Assembly (NCBI GenBank): GCA_964423835.1
Contig: CAYRGJ010000033.1
Location: forward strand, 1 to 37,002
Direction of reading: 5' to 3'
DNA: 37,002 bases
DNA from: JAFGCL01 sp964423835
GTDB taxonomy: Bacteria; Chloroflexota; Dehalococcoidia; UBA2247; RBG-13-53-26
Shown: positions 36,946-37,002 of the stretch, piece after piece
Layout of the letters: each line of letters opens with the position of its first letter
Position numbering within the stretch: the first letter of the stretch is position 1
Notes under the pieces: generated by a model
Seen by the model: only the letters and a program-made list of their open reading frames with translations
Databases searched by the model: none
Told to the model about the DNA's origin: nothing
Made by a program: the position numbers and the translations under genes

Positions 36946-37002
36946 TCACATCATCTTCATGATGGTGTCGTTCTTGAGGGCCTCGGTGACTATGGCCGGC
37001 TG
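36946..37002 (-). CDS. C-terminal end of an unidentified protein (partial)
   Basis: An open minus-strand frame enters from the right edge and stops at TGA (36946-36948). The 18 visible residues, QPAIVTEALKNDTIMKMM, look like a natural C-terminal helix, but no family can be named. It converges on moeA. Confidence 0.4.
   Translation of the reverse strand, partial: QPAIVTEALKNDTIMKMM

Noticed and set aside
1..37002. CRISPR arrays, tRNA or rRNA genes, insertion sequences, prophage
   Set aside because: No regularly spaced repeats, no tRNA cloverleaf or rRNA segments, and no transposase, integrase or phage proteins were recognised on either strand.

Overview
The window is about 37 kb of GC-rich (roughly 60%) bacterial DNA with tightly packed genes on both strands. 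No rRNA, tRNA, CRISPR array, transposase or phage gene was seen. The gene content suggests a strict anaerobe living on organic acids and aromatic or alicyclic CoA esters: two families of ATP-dependent low-potential Fe-S reductases with three activases, an aldehyde:ferredoxin oxidoreductase (AOR) family tungsto/molybdoenzyme, acetyl-CoA synthetase, a type III CoA-transferase, MaoC hydratases and SDR dehydrogenases. This mixture resembles uncultured sediment Chloroflexota (Dehalococcoidia). That placement is inference from gene content; no marker gene is present.

Layout. 1-7.1 kb: the end of a membrane protein, a MaoC hydratase, an NDP-forming acyl-CoA synthetase alpha-type protein, a candidate small RNA or riboswitch with its own promoter and terminator, a small Zn-ribbon-like protein, an amidase, a GNAT acetyltransferase and acetyl-CoA synthetase. 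7.5-13.3 kb: a Cys-rich DUF3795-type protein converging on a minus-strand sulfur operon (radical SAM protein, SLC13 permease, persulfide-dioxygenase/rhodanese fusion, two YeeE/YedE half-transporters). 13.4-17.1 kb: a small membrane/zinc-ribbon protein, a molbindin, then a double-cubane-cluster reductase behind a 300-nt structured leader, its activase, and a VOC epimerase-like protein. 17.2-19.8 kb: a CNNM/HlyC membrane protein and a metallo-beta-lactamase-fold hydrolase, divergently transcribed.

19.8-29.3 kb: a minus-strand run that begins with a four-gene class I benzoyl-CoA-reductase-like set (two catalytic-type subunits, two different activases). It continues with an orphan ABC substrate-binding lipoprotein, an unusual aldehyde dehydrogenase/iron alcohol dehydrogenase fusion and a CaiB-type CoA-transferase. 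The run is headed by a TTGACA-17-TAGCAT promoter with a perfect palindrome over the -35 box. It is divergent from a double-length Lrp/AsnC regulator. 29.6-37 kb: that regulator, two SDR genes (one with an apparent single-base frameshift), a MaoC pair, an AOR-family enzyme, a divergent MoeA, and the tail of a minus-strand gene.

How the parts may fit together (inference). A CoA-transferase or ligase activates an acid. The Bcr-like complex reduces the ring with ferredoxin electrons. MaoC hydratases and SDRs carry out the beta-oxidation-like steps. AOR and the fusion enzyme interconvert aldehydes, alcohols and acids, with molbindin and MoeA supplying Mo/W cofactor. Acs with the GNAT protein handles acetate. 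Several genes appear to use extended -10 promoters (TGn-TAYACT type) very close to the start codon, giving short or no leaders. The most novel points are the 2.2-2.35 kb RNA, the reductase leader at 14.2-14.5 kb, the dehydrogenase fusion, and the Bcr-like operon with its tandem Lrp regulator.
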